A stretch of DNA of 64,000 nt, from positions 8,600,556 to 8,664,555 of the forward strand of contig JAIUCV010000001.1 in the NCBI GenBank assembly GCA_026724425.1, in the 5' to 3' direction. Below the pieces are notes generated by a model. The model had not been told where the DNA came from. It made no database searches and worked only from the letters and a program-made list of their open reading frames with translations. This DNA is from Erythrophleum ivorense. Taxonomy: Eukaryota > Streptophyta > Magnoliopsida > Fabales > Fabaceae. Shown piece after piece: positions 46,096-57,479 of this stretch. The first letter of the stretch is position 1. Every line of letters begins with the position of its first letter. The translations under genes were made by a program, and so were the position numbers.

Positions 46096-49000
46096 TGTCA
46101 TACTATGATAAGATAGCACAACTTCTGTATCACATTGTGCTTATAATATCATTTTCATATATTTAACACTTTTAGTAGCAAAAATTGTCAATATTGAAAG
46201 TCAAAACATTCCATTTTTGCTTAATTGCACCATTTCAACTTACCAATCTCAACTTTCATCTATAATATACTTGTTCAATCAGAAATATCATGAAAAAAGT
46301 ATGGAATTTGGGTTTAAAGTCAAACATAACATAATAACATAATTGCATCATTCCATCATGGTTCCATAATTCTATAAAAAATTCATATATTGGGTTAGAA
46401 AGCTCCAAATCATAAACATGAAGACATTCTGAAAAGCTTAAGATATGAAACTACATGTTGTAAAAATTTTAAAGCAAAACAACTTCATTTGAGCCACAAA
46501 AATCTAATGGAACAATACCACTATCAGATTTTCGTGCATATGCAGACCTAAAATTTTGGAAATGCATGTCTTAAGCTATATAACTCCAAATTAAGTGATC
46601 TCGGTGTGTATGAAAAGCTTATAATGCCAACTATATGCATGTAAACATTTATGAGCATTGGAGTTCATTTGACTTCTCAAATATATAGAAAATCAAAGCT
46701 GACCAAATGAACAGTGATAAGGCAATTCTACATAATTCAGCCAACTTTGAAAAATTATAATAAATTCTATAGAGCTCCAAAAATTGTATTCTTTAGCTCT
46801 GTAAAAAGCTTTAAACAAGATCTAAATGTCTACTAAATTTCATGTCAAAAATCATTCACTGATTCTAGTTTTTAGTGCAAGGGTAAATTATAGCTTAATT
46901 TGGTATTTAAGTGGCATCAAATGGTCTAAAATGGGATTCTATAATGTAAGTGACCAGTTGAGCACATCCAACATATAATGTATAGCATCTTTAACCATCA
47001 TATCAAGTCTAAAATATCATAAAGCTCAAATTCACTCTCTTACTTGGCTTTATACACTTACTTTACAAGTGACATATAAGTCAAAATTTCATATTCTTGC
47101 ACATTTGCTCCCAAATATGGTACATACATCATAAGATCATACTTTTACATATGAGTGAAGGTTTACATTACATAAACAACTTATACTACTATACTTTGAC
47201 ATTAAATTAAACAAAATTCTAAAGCATTATCAAAGTAACATAATTCAAGCTTCTTAACCTCAATTTTTTGCTCCTTGAGAACTCTCTAGACAAAGTTAAA
47301 CATAAAATAGGGGAGAGTGAGATCTAAAGAATTCTAATAGCTTATTCACCTTTTTAAGCATACATATATAGCATGTTATCACATCAAAAAAAAGCAAGCA
47401 TGTATCTAATGCTTCCAAATATCAAATATAATCACATTTACAAGGTCATATGGATCCATTATGGTTAAAACCAAGTATTAAAGACTTTTGGTCCAGCCTC
47501 ACCCAATTATTGGGACTTTTGGATTGACCTCACCCATTTTTTAGGAACTTTTGACTTAGTCTCACTTATTCTTGAGACTTTTAGCTTTGTCTCACCCTTA
47601 ATTAGGGACTTTTGACCTCATCTCACTCAAATCAAGGGACTTTTGGCATCACCTCACCCACCGAGAGTCATCTCACATTTTCAAAGCAATTCAAGAAGCA
47701 TAATGTCATCAAATCATCAAACTAATAGCAATAGACTTATTTGATAATTCAAACATACATACAAGTAATCAATGATAATTAAACAACTAAAATATGCATA
47801 CAAGAATGAATGAAGAGCTACCTTTCTCAAGAAGCACAACTCTTGTTCCTTAGTTCCGTAGCTTATTCTCTCGGCCTCACATGCACACTTGGAAGAGGTT
47901 TGCTTTGCTTGGCCTAGACACATCAAACAACACAGAAAGGCATCAATGGAACCATCTTCAGCTTCACATAAGTCTTACACAAGCTAATCTAAGCTTTAGG
48001 CATTTATTTGATTCTATATTGTAGCATAATGAAGCAACTCATACAATTTATTATCTTAGGTCTAATTTCTCACTCAATATAAGTCACATGACTCCATTTA
48101 AATTCATTAGAGTCATCACAAATTCAAACTAAAGAATCTAACACCAAGTTTCTTTTTTATATCTAATAAAACCCTAAACTTCCTACTTTTAAAATATGGT
48201 TCCTAAATTTAACCTAATGATTTCTTTGGTGTTTATCATTCATATCTAGACTACTCATAGCCTTAGAATCAAGGAAAACTCTCCCTAAGTGCTTGAAGTA
48301 CACCTTAGCCAAAACATGCACCAAGAATGCCACCCATGGAGTTTTGCTTACTTTTTTTAGGGAAATTAGTACATATATGAGTTCCTTAGCCTCTTATTAA
48401 CTCAATCATACTCTTACACAATTTAAAATATCATTTTAAAGCTTTAAATTTTCCTAGGTGCAATCAAAACCTTAATTTTCATAACTTATTATCTACAACT
48501 TCTATTTTAGTTCTATTTGTTCCATATGATTCTCCATGCTTCAAAACCCTATTTTCTATCAAGTTTGGATCAAAATCAAACTCCTTACATAGCACCCTAT
48601 GTCTGGCCAAAATGGTGAAGTAAGAAAAGAACTAAAAAGAGTAAGTTATTCATGGAGGAGTTACCATGTTAGCTTTCTTAGCAAATGAACTTTCTTAGTC
48701 TTCCAAGCTTTTCTCCAAATTCTCTCCTCCCTCTACTAAACTAGCCATAAATCACCACCATTTAGAACATTAAAACCATGAGAAGAGAAAGGAGAAAGAG
48801 GAGAAGAACTTTAGTGAAAGAAAGAGCATGAAAAAGTAATAAATTCTTATCCTTTGGCATGATTTTCTCCCCCTTCTCTTTTCCTTCTTATGCACCACTT
48901 TAAAATGGTCTAGGTTCTGGTTTGAGATAGAATAAGGTTGGTGCAAATAATGAGAAGGGACTAGCATACTAAAATAAGAAGGGGGAAGCTCATTATAACA

Positions 49001-49522
49001 ATTTAAAAATTCCATATTTGTCCCTTAAACTTTGGTTTCTCCTTTTAAGCTTATTTCAACTCTTTTTTTCTAACCGTCTTTTCTATCATAAAATTTAGAT
49101 CCTCTAATTCATAAAATACCTTTGATTTCACCCAAATTGAATTTAAAACATTACCGAACTATCCAATTAAATTTTCAATTAACTGATAACTTAAAATATA
49201 CACCGGTTAGGTTTTAGCCATTCTGGGGATTCTTATGGATTTTAGAGCCTTTGAGAATTCTGAGAAACTCAATTTTTCTATTTAAAACTGCCTCCTTTAA
49301 ATTTTTAAAAAGTTGCTCAAAATTATGATTTTGCCACTATGTTTTCCTTTTCATTCATTTAACTGGTTTGGTTCCAATTTTGAGCTATCTTTAGGTTCTT
49401 ACCACATTTTTAATGTTCTAATTCCCATTATAATATCAAATAGTCTCAATTTGCATTGCTTTAAGGTGATCCTACTTCATTTTATTAGGTTCAGTTTAGT
49501 TTCTGAAAAGCCGATTATTACA
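46096..49522 (-). mobile_element. 3.4-kb solo LTR, copy 2 of the large-LTR family
   Basis: On the + strand it runs from TGTCATACTATGATAAG to GCCGATTATTACA; the - strand LTR therefore starts TGTAATAATCGGC and ends ...GACA. It is colinear with 22260-25665 and of nearly equal length. GCTAA (46091-46095) and ACTAA (49523-49527) are a 4/5 target duplication. The host is the solo LTR 45408-50056. No gag or pol is present. The open frames at 47717-47926, 48770-49015, 49313-49552 are not credible. Confidence 0.8.
47485..47667. repeat. Six-unit tandem array of about 31 bp
   Basis: Units start at 47485, 47516, 47548, 47578, 47609 and 47640 (spacing 30-32). Each begins CTTTT(G/A) and contains (T/C)CTCAC, e.g. 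CTTTTGGTCCAGCCTCACCC. The corresponding array in the other LTR copy is at 23639-23823. Confidence 0.92.
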
Positions 49523-50142
49523 ACTAACGACCGTTTATATGATGTATTGTGAAAGGATCGAGAGTTCAATCACATTTTAGATTACTAGGGTAATAGACTT
49601 AGATGATAATTTTATAGAGATACAAATTACATTTAAGCAATTTGTGAGTATTATCTTATAATGATTCCTTGCATGTAATGGGTTTGTATTAGGTGTATAA
49701 TCATAAAAGTAGATATAGGCTTTAATATGAGCACAATGATTTATCTTCAGGGAGAATTTCATTTATATTAGTAGAATTGCCATTAATACAATTGAATTTA
49801 ATTATAGAAATCCATTTTAAGTGATATTTAGAACGTAAATAAAAGATTCTAGATTTCATAACCTTTTTTCATACATAGTCAGTACTTGTTTGGAGCATCC
49901 AATTGCTTTTAAATTTATGTGTATCAATTTTGTTTCAATTGGAAAATTTAGATATTAGGATAAATTTTGATAATCAATAGTTGGTTTCTTTCCTCATGAG
50001 AATGATATTATACTCATCAATTTACTACCTATACACTTGTAGAATTGGTCACAACAAAAGTACACATTGATCAATCATAAGATTTAGTTCATTTCTTCCA
50101 AACTCTTCTTTTTTTCTCTTAACTCTTAATCCATTCACTCCT

Positions 50143-51514
50143 TACTATGGTGCCTATGTCCCTCTTTGACATGGGCCTTTCTAATATGCTATTGATAATG
50201 AAACTCATGACTATCATGACTTTGAATAGATTAATGGTTCTAATATTTGAAGGAGACAAATATAATAATACTATTGCAACATCAAGAATGGTGAAGAATT
50301 TTAGTCTAAAAAGTATATCAATAGAGCTATTAGTTATCCTTTAGATCAACCAAAAAAGTTAGATATTTTTTACTATTAATAGACCTCAAGTTTTTTTTTC
50401 AATCATTATAAATGTCATTCATCTTTTATTTAGTGAATTTTTCATGCAGGCTTAAGGTCTTTGCATAAAGAAAAGTATTTAATTTCCAAAATTTTAGGTT
50501 CTATTTTATTGCCACATACAGGATTAGAAATTTTTTTTTCAAGTTCTGAATGCATTTTATTGACTTGCTTCATTTGATTATCAAATGCTTATTTTGTTAA
50601 AGAATTCAATTATATACCTTTAATTGGGATAATATTTTTTTATTTTTTTATTAATTTTGCCTCCAATTGAAATTTGAGCTTAAATTTTTCCACTCTTAAG
50701 ATGACTCTAACTTGAGTTTCATAGTGCTAAATCTCACTGATTAGAATAAGGTTTTTTAGTATAAGGAACTTTGGTATAGGAATTTTTGTTATTCTCTATT
50801 AAAGGATTAAGTAAAATAGTATGTGTATGTGGAGTTTCTGAGTTGCATCAATTAATACTTTCATTGAGAATTTGATTAAATTAGAGACAACATGAGAAAG
50901 GATTGCTTGGTGGTTTAAAGTGAAAACCACTTAGATTAAGCAATTAGGGTGGGCCATTGCCAACATTGATTGACATTTGAAAGGGTATGCAATATTATCT
51001 CTTTTATTAAGTAACTATTAAGACCTAAAATGATACTTAAGCCTTGAAACTCTCTTACCTAATAAGCTAGTCTTTGAGCTTCCTCTAAAATCAAGTCTTA
51101 GCCTCTTGAAATTCATAACAAAAGTATATATTTATAACCAATGTTTAAAAAAAAAAGGGATTGGACCATCCAATTTGACTAAAAAACCAATGAATCATTC
51201 TCTAGCTTGGTTAGATTGGCCTAGAAAATCAATCAGCTAAAAAACCAGTTAAAAACTAGTTAGATCAACAATTTGGATGCTTATGAACTTTTTTTAAAAA
51301 AATTTTAGGCGCAAAATGACGTCATTTGGTTAAGTTTCTTTAAATTTGGCAACAGAAGGAAAAACATGTTATTTGGTTCTTAGGTTTTCTTCCTAGTTCC
51401 TACTTTCCTTTCTTTCTTTAATATTGTTATGTCTCACTCTTATACTCTCATTTTTGCATCTGCATCATCATGCTTGTGCCATCCATCTTTACATCTGCAT
51501 TGTTGTTCTTATGC
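50143..51514. other. Region between two retroelements with a copia gag trace
   Basis: The open frame 50147-50344 contains LMVLIFEGDKYNN and a QPKKLD-like tail just after, resembling the start of a different copia gag (LxGDNYxxW...GxIxxP). It begins right after the Ale-like 3' LTR. A fragment at 51145-51290 with AAACCAGTTAAAAACTAGTT and GGATTGGACCATCCAATTTG resembles the inverted-repeat element at 2503-3236. The rest is A+T-rich and unassigned. A palindrome AAATGACGTCATTT lies at 51314-51327. Confidence 0.4.
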
Positions 51515-51519
51515 CATCT

Positions 51520-53911
51520 TATAACAATCGTTTAAAAAAAGGTTCCTTTTTACTTTTCTTCCTTTTTCCTCCTTTCTTATTTTTTTCCTTTTTCCTCATA
51601 TGTGTTTGACAACATGCTTCTCCTCTTCCCTTGTTACTTTGTGCATCTGCCTTGGTATGTGTCTTATCGTTGCTTTCTATTATCATATTACCATTGCAGA
51701 CAGCTAACTAGTCTCCTAAAGTCTTGTCGTCATTAGTTGATGGTGTAGAGGTTCGAGGAAAGGCTGAAGGTGCCACCGATCATGGTAAGTTCCATGTCAT
51801 CTTGTTTCTTTCTTTTTCTTTTGTTCTATTGCAAATTTCCTTAATCTTAGCCTTCCCTTTTTCATTTTTGACCCAATCCAAACTTCCCTGAAGTAATATG
51901 AACATTGTAATCTCTCATCCTTCCTAGTGGTCGAATGCAAGCTCAAAAGTTTTGGGATTTTTGGTGAGATCCTCCTCATCATGTTACCCTTGCTTGATAA
52001 TTTGATTTTTGGTTTCTTATGGCAATATTTAAGCTTAAATTTTGGATTAGTAACTAGATGGGAAGATTTAGGTATATAATTGGTTGTATGAATGAAAGGT
52101 GAGGTTAAGAAATGAAATTTTAATTAATTAACTGCCATTAAGCCTAATGAATGCTAGTAGTTATTGGTTTGAGCATGCATAATCATTCAGTGAATTATGG
52201 GTATTGCTAGGAAGCTTTACAAGTGCCAACAGTGGGAAAAGTCAATCTTTTGAAGAGTATCAAGTGCCCTTTAACTTTCGGCATCATACTAAGTAGATAA
52301 TAAGTATAATATGTTTGAGTCTTTCATATTAATGTAAATATACAAAAAAAGAATGATGGTTGAAGTTTATCAGGTTAAGTTGTTAGAAGGCCTCTATGAG
52401 CTAGGCCTTAAATGTATAAACATATATGCCGACCAAATAATATAATAATTAACAAATGTAAGGCATAATTTTATGTTCTAGCCTAATTATGGCATATACT
52501 TCTTTCTTATATTGAGGAAACCTCATATTAAAGCCTAATTATTCTTTAGGGTAAGTGACTTAGGTTAGCTTATGAGGATAGATATTGGTAAATTTTAGAA
52601 TTTAATGTGGTTTTATAGCTTAAATCCCAAATTTTTCTCTAGATTAAAGTTGTCGTGGTCATATTCCTTAACACTAACTTTCATTGCTTTTAATATTTTT
52701 TTTCTAACTGTATTCCTCTGTGTCATTCTAGTGTATTTGGATTAAATATTAATCATTTAACTATTTATGCATATAGTTATCTATTTGGTTACTTAAATAT
52801 CTAATTATAAATATTTTCTTTTATTTTTCTTTCTTGTTTAATTAATTAATTTATTGATCAAATATCCATTCACCTTTCCAATTATTTTGTGTTTCCACTA
52901 CTAATAAATCTCTTGTTTAATGGTTATGACAGATGTTTGTTACTTTTATTATTTCTAGCATATTGTATGTGATTTACTAGTTTCTATATTCCATTAAGTG
53001 TTCATCAAAACAGGTGGAGATTATTATGGGCTTCTGCAATAATTAGTGGAAAGTATGGCTTAGGTATAAGTAGAAAAATAAAAGAAAATTTGGGTCGAGA
53101 AGGAGTTACCCATTAGGTGTAGCCCTAGCAATAGGGTAAGGAGCAGCTAACGAGGTGATGCCACCCCTAGTGAATTATGTTATGACATGTTAATGGTAGG
53201 TAGAAAAGGAACTACCCATTAGGTGTAGCCATCACTAACAATAATTAACCTGAAAATTTATATGATTTCTTTTATGCCAAGATCTAACTTATGAAGATTA
53301 TTCATTGCATAAGCTTTGGTGTCAGTTTATGTTACTTAGTTATTCTAACTATCCTTAACTATTGTAATTTATTATTTGCTCACTGAGTTTTCAACTCATT
53401 CCATTAATTTTCACTTTTCAAATGGTGTTGTTAGATCAAAACCACCTCCCTCATCTTAGATTTAGAGGAGTTACGGTGGTGAGCCCCATCTTGAGATAGC
53501 GAAGGCGTGATTGTTTTTGTAACCAATTTTTGAATGATGTTAATGAGTACTCTAGATATAGCTCCACTTGACATAGGTAGGATCCCCTTCCCTTGATTTG
53601 CTTTTATTTTTTTGTTATCTCTAATAATGGTGGCGGAGAGCAGAGCCCTCCTATGTTGTTTTACTAAACTTTAGCTATTGTAAAAATTTTAGAATGTTTA
53701 AATTTCAAGGGAAACTTTGCCAAAATTTCTGCAAAAGCTAAGAATGTTTAATTTGATGTAAAGAGACAATATAATAGGTTGAATGATGAAGTGTTATTTG
53801 CATATATTTTCAAAAAGGTCTCTGTATTTATAATTGTGTCTGTTAGGCTTATAAATTGAAGGATTTTTTTACTCCCTGTGCCAATCACTCTCTTTTATTT
53901 GGGGTGTGAAA
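51520..53911 (+). repeat. 5' LTR of the chromovirus
   Basis: It begins TATAACAATCGTTTAAAAAAA (consensus TGTAACA, G mutated to A) and ends GGGGTGTGAAA. The U3/R promoter is not mapped. Two internal copies of an ACCCATTAGGTGTAGCC word (about 53107 and 53213) form a short dispersed repeat also present in the 3' LTR as GCCCATTAG(A/G)TGTAGC. A C/T-rich tract occupies about 51540-51640. Confidence 0.9.
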
Positions 53912-53915
53912 AGGT

Positions 53916-53928
53916 TGGTATTAGAGCC
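53916..53928 (+). promoter_or_regulatory. Primer-binding site (initiator tRNA-Met)
   Basis: TGGTATTAGAGCC lies four bases past the 5' LTR and differs at one base from TGGTATCAGAGCC, the complement of the 3' end of initiator tRNA-Met. Confidence 0.9.
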
Positions 53929-54152
53929 TAGGTTTTCTGTATTTAGTAAGGCAAGTGTCCTCTAATGATACCTCAATTTCTTTATGAGCCTAGGCATAAT
54001 CAAAATTGAGGTATCATAAAAGGCCTTATAAGGTGTGGATGACTTCTTCCTTTTGTTTGATTCCTTAGGAAGCATTGGTGTGTGTGAATATATATACATA
54101 TATGAATTATTAGTTTATATTTTAAACTTGTGCTTTGGTTTGTATAAAGTAA

Positions 54153-55630
54153 TAATGTTGGCTAGATCTAGTGTGGTTGTGGGACCAACTCCAGAAGAAA
54201 ATGTAGATGAACCTTCTATTGAAGCTCTTATCCCATCGATAGCCTTAACTTCTAGAGGTCATGGTAAAGGAATGGGTAGAGGTTGAGGTAGGCATGGTAG
54301 GCATAATGGGTAAGGGAGGGCCGCCCCACCCTCTGTAGAGAATGTAACAATAGAAGGAATTATACCTCTTCAATCACAATCAAGATTATTGGATGCTTTA
54401 GTGGTTACGTTATAGGGAATTATGATGGCATTAGTAATTGTAATGCAAGCACAGGAAGCCAAAATCGATCAATTAGCGGGTGTTGTAGCCCCATAAGTCC
54501 AAGCTTAGGTTCAGCCTACTCCAATAGTGTAGCTAACACAAAATGAAAGGAGGAATAATGATGACTTGATATCCCAATTTTTGAAGTTGAAAACACTGAT
54601 GTTTTTTAGGTTTGATAGTCAAGAAGACCCAAACTTTTCATTAATAGTGTTAAAAGGGCATGTCAAGCCCTTAAATGCTTAGGTGGGAAAAAGATTAAAT
54701 TAGCCACCTACTAGATACAAGTTATGGCTTATACATAGTGTGAGAACTTATTTCAAGGAAGATCCACAAGATTACCATCGATGACTTAAGAAGAGTTCAA
54801 AGAAGTTTTTATGGCCAAATTCCTGCCTAAAAGCACTAGAGATGCTAGGCACCTAGAATTTAAGACCTTGAGGCAAGTCCCAAGCATGAGTGTCTTTAAG
54901 TATGATATCTATTTTACACAATTGTCACGTTACGCACCTCATTTAGTCTCTATACAAAGAGATCATATTGAGAGGTTTATGGATGGATTGTTACGCCCAT
55001 TGTTTAATGCAGTAGTGGCTCAGATTAAGCAATTTTTCTCTTATGCTGTGGCATTTGATTATGCAAGGAAGATTGAGTTACACTAGATAAAAGGCAATGC
55101 TCCCTTTAAAAGGCAGAAGAAGGGAACTGATAAAAAACATCAGGGTGCACGTATTTAATAAGTGAGTTAAGATTTTAGGATCAAGGCTAAACATTGTCTT
55201 TAGTACCAAAAAAATCAGAGCAGTTTTCAAGTAGTGCAGTTAATTAGAGATCAGATCAGAGTGGCATCGGGCATCGTACCCAGTATGGCTTAGTTCAAAT
55301 GGAATGTGACAGGAATTGTTGTTCCACTTATGGGAAGCTTCACTCGAGGCAATATTATAAGGCAATGGGTGCATGTTATCTTTATGGGAAAATTAGATAT
55401 TTGAAGAAGAATTGGTCACTCCAACAACATGGGTATAGTCATAGATCAATTTTATCATCTCACTAGATAGTTCCTATGGTAGTTACACCAATTCAATTAA
55501 TTCCCACACAACTAGGTAAGAGTGGTGCTAGGAGAGGTGCAGGAAACAGAGGGCCAGCCTTTGTGGGAAAAGAGCATGCTTGTGTGTTTGCCTTGACTTA
55601 ACAGGATGCACAGGTCTCTAATGCAGTAAT
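54153..55630 (+). pseudogene. Chromovirus gag
   Basis: An ATG-started piece (54155 on, within the open frame 54035-54286) is followed by stop-broken frames. The retrotrans_gag core is clear at 54811-55086: MAKFLPKSTRDARHLEF, LRQVPSMSVFKYDIYFTQLS, FMDGLLRPLFNAV. Just upstream, frames near 54600-54660 give RFDSQEDPNF. A zinc-knuckle region at about 55360-55420 reads CYLYGKIRYLKKNW, in which the second Cys, His and third Cys of the CCHC are replaced, so it cannot bind zinc normally. The protein would form the particle shell. Confidence 0.85.
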
Positions 55631-56010
55631 GATAGGTATACTTTGAGTTTGTTCTTATGATACTCATGTGTTATTTGATCCTAGTTCCAACCATTCATAC
55701 ATATCTCCTCATTTTGCTAAATGGGCTGGTAAGGATCTAGTCAAATTAAATGATTTATTTATGGCTATGACTCTGCTTAGTGAATTATTATTAGTAGACT
55801 ATGTATGTTGATCTTGTGAGGTCCTAATTAAGGGTAAGGAGACCTTAGCAAATTTGGTAGTATTTGATATGACTGATTTTGACGTGATCCTTAGTATGGA
55901 TTAATTGGCTTCATATCATGCCACACTAGAATGCTACTTAAAGGTAGTAAGGTTTAACATTTTGAGTGAACCATCTTTCTTGATACTGGGTGACTGTAGT
56001 GAAATACCAA
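55631..56010 (+). pseudogene. Chromovirus aspartic protease
   Basis: HVLFDPSSNHSYISPHFAK (about 55667-55723) corresponds to the gypsy protease site, where Asp-(S/T)-Gly is expected; Asp is kept but the next residues are Pro-Ser-Ser. Later, FDMTDFDVILSMD then LASYHATLECYLK (about 55863-55941) match the LGMDWL...HA.I.C motif at its C-terminus, with a stop in place of Trp. The protein is inactive. Confidence 0.8.
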
Positions 56011-56119
56011 GTAATCTGATCTCTTCATTAATAGCCCGGAGGTTGTTAAGAAAAAGGTGTAAGGGATATCTAGCTATTATTAAAGATATTAATACACAAG
56101 TGGCAAGCATGCAATAAGT

Positions 56120-56760
56120 TCCAATAGTCAAAGAATTTGCCAATGTGTTTATAGAAAAGTTACTTAGGTTACCACTGGATAGGGACATTGAGTTTAGCAT
56201 TAATGTGGTTCCAAGCACTCAACAAATCTCTATACCTCTTCATCGCATGGCACCTTCTAAGCTAAAAGAGTTAAGGAATCAAATGCAAGACTTACTAGAT
56301 AAAGGTTTTATCTGTCTGAGCACATCCCCTTAGGGTGCTCCAATATTGTTTGTAAAAAAGAAAGATGTGTCCTTACAATTATGTATTGATTATAGGCAAT
56401 TTAATAAAGTAACAATCCATAATAAGTATCCATTGCCTTGTATTGATGATCTTTTTTATTAATTGCAAGGCGTGTAGTGTTTCTCCAAGATAGACTTATG
56501 CTTTGGGTACTACCAACTGAAGATAAAAAAGGAAGATGTGCCTAAGACTGCTTTTCGAACCAATTATAGTCACTATAAGTTCTTAGTGATGTCCTTCAGG
56601 TTAACTAATGCACCTACAGCATTCATGGATCTGATGAATCGGGTGTTTAGACCATTTTTGGATAAATTCATTATAATATTCATTGATGACATCCCGGTTT
56701 ATTCAAAAAGTCAGGAGGAACATGAACAACATTTACAATTGGTGTTATAAAGGCTAAGAA
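56120..56760 (+). pseudogene. Chromovirus reverse transcriptase
   Basis: The open pieces 56145-56333 and 56538-56750 give PLDRDIEFSINVVPSTQQIS, RMAPSKLKELRNQMQDLLDK, VPKTAFRTNYSHYKFLVMSF and NAPTAFMDLMNRVF. The catalytic box reads Phe-Ile-Asp-Asp at 56679-56690, with both metal-binding Asp residues retained. Between the pieces, frames give CIDYRQFNKVTI and KIDLCFGYYQLKI. Stops at about 56332, 56459 and 56477, among others, break the protein. Confidence 0.9.
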
Positions 56761-56799
56761 AATAACGATTATATGTAAAGTTTTCTAAGTGTAAATTCT

Positions 56800-57450
56800 A
56801 GCTAGACTACGTAGCATTTCTTGGCCATATTATTTCAAAGGATGGTATTCAAGTGGACCTAAGTAAAGTAAAAGTAGTTTGAAAGTGGCCCAGACCTACC
56901 ACGGTTACTGAAATTCATAGCTTTTTGGGTTTAGCTAGATATTATTGGCGCTTTGTGAAGGATTTTTGTAAAATAACTAGCCCATTGACTAGATTGACTC
57001 AAAAGAATGCTAAATTTCTATGGTCAGGTGCTTATGAAGAAAGCTTCCAAAAGTTAAATGAGTGTTTGACCTTTGCTCCAATCCTAACCTTACCCTTAGA
57101 GACAAGAAGATATGTCGTGTATTGTGATGCTTTTAAAGTAAGGCTAGGTTGTGTTCTTATACAACATGGACATGTAATAGTGTATACTTCTAGGCAACTC
57201 AGAAGGCATGAGTAGAATTACCCTCCCTATAATTTGGAAATGGCAGCGGTAGTTTTTGTCCTTAAAATCTGGCGACATTATCTTTATGGTGAGACTTGTG
57301 AGATTTATATTGATCATAAAAGTCTTAAGTATATCTTTTAGCAAAAGGATCTCAACCTTAGGCAACAAAAATGGATGAAATTGCCTAAGGACTATGATTT
57401 CACCATTCTTTATTATCTTGGCAAGGCCAACGTGGTAGTAGATGCCGTAA
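56800..57450 (+). pseudogene. Chromovirus RT connection and RNase H
   Basis: FLGLARYYWRFVKDFCKIT (about 56920-56970) and LTRLTQKNAKFLWSGAYEES (56989-57044) are the conserved segment between RT and RNase H. YCDAFKVRLGCVLIQHGHVI (57122-57177), ETCEIYIDHKSLKYIF (about 57293-57340) and FTILYYLGKANVVVDAVSRK (57400-57459) match RNase H from its first catalytic Asp to its end. The His of the usual YHPGKAN is Leu here. Internal stops near 57213 and 57343. Confidence 0.85.
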
Positions 57451-57479
57451 GTAGAAAGTCAGTGAGTAGTCTAGCTCAC

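Larger units (their letters stand above)
45408..50056 (+). mobile_element. Gypsy-type solo LTR inside the copia 3' LTR (itself split)
   Basis: It begins TGATGAGTGCAAAGTATACA and ends GAATTGGTCACAACA; the right end contains TTTCCTCATGAGAATGATAT, a Tat/Athila-like LTR ending. GAAGT (45403-45407) and AAAGT (50057-50061) form a 4/5 target duplication. After removing the inner insert (46096-49522 plus one duplication copy) it would be about 1.2 kb. Copia 3' LTR sequence lies on both sides. It contains ACATAGGCTCGGTG and ACCCATGTAAACCTACATATG words (about 45640-45690) that recall words in the LTRs of the gypsy element at 33169-39364. Confidence 0.75.
32391..50137 (+). mobile_element. Ale/Retrofit-like Ty1-copia element opened by nested insertions
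   Basis: Its own parts on the + strand are: 5' LTR (32391-32579), primer-binding region, gag (32600-33168 then 39370-39720), protease (about 39840-39980), integrase (40350-40874 then 42751-43010), RT (43540-44260), RNase H (44580-44960), polypurine tract and 3' LTR (45109-45407 then 50062-50137). Gag and integrase reading resumes after each insert. Insertions are a gypsy element (33169-39364), a solo LTR (40875-42745) and a nested solo-LTR pair (45408-50056). Every ORF carries stops. The outer 5-bp flanks (ATCGC and CTCCT) do not match, so either the target duplication has decayed or an end is misplaced. The lineage is inferred by eye. Confidence 0.8.
45109..50137 (+). repeat. 3' LTR of the Ale-like element (split)
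   Basis: The first part, 45109-45407, starts TGTCAAGGAATAAGACCATG. The second part, 50062-50137, continues ACACATTGATCAATCATAAG and ends ATCCATTCA. Both match consecutive parts of the 5' LTR at 32391-32579. A block of about 183 bp near 45130-45312 is absent from the 5' LTR. The interruption is the solo LTR at 45408-50056. Confidence 0.75.

Noticed and set aside
49550..49600. GAGAGTTCAATC stretch resembling a tRNA T-arm
   Set aside because: No acceptor stem or D/anticodon arms can be built around it, and it lies inside a solo LTR.
51314..51327. AAATGACGTCATTT palindrome with a CRE/TGACG-like core
   Set aside because: A single 14-bp palindrome in repeat-rich, unassigned DNA just before a retroelement; no promoter context.
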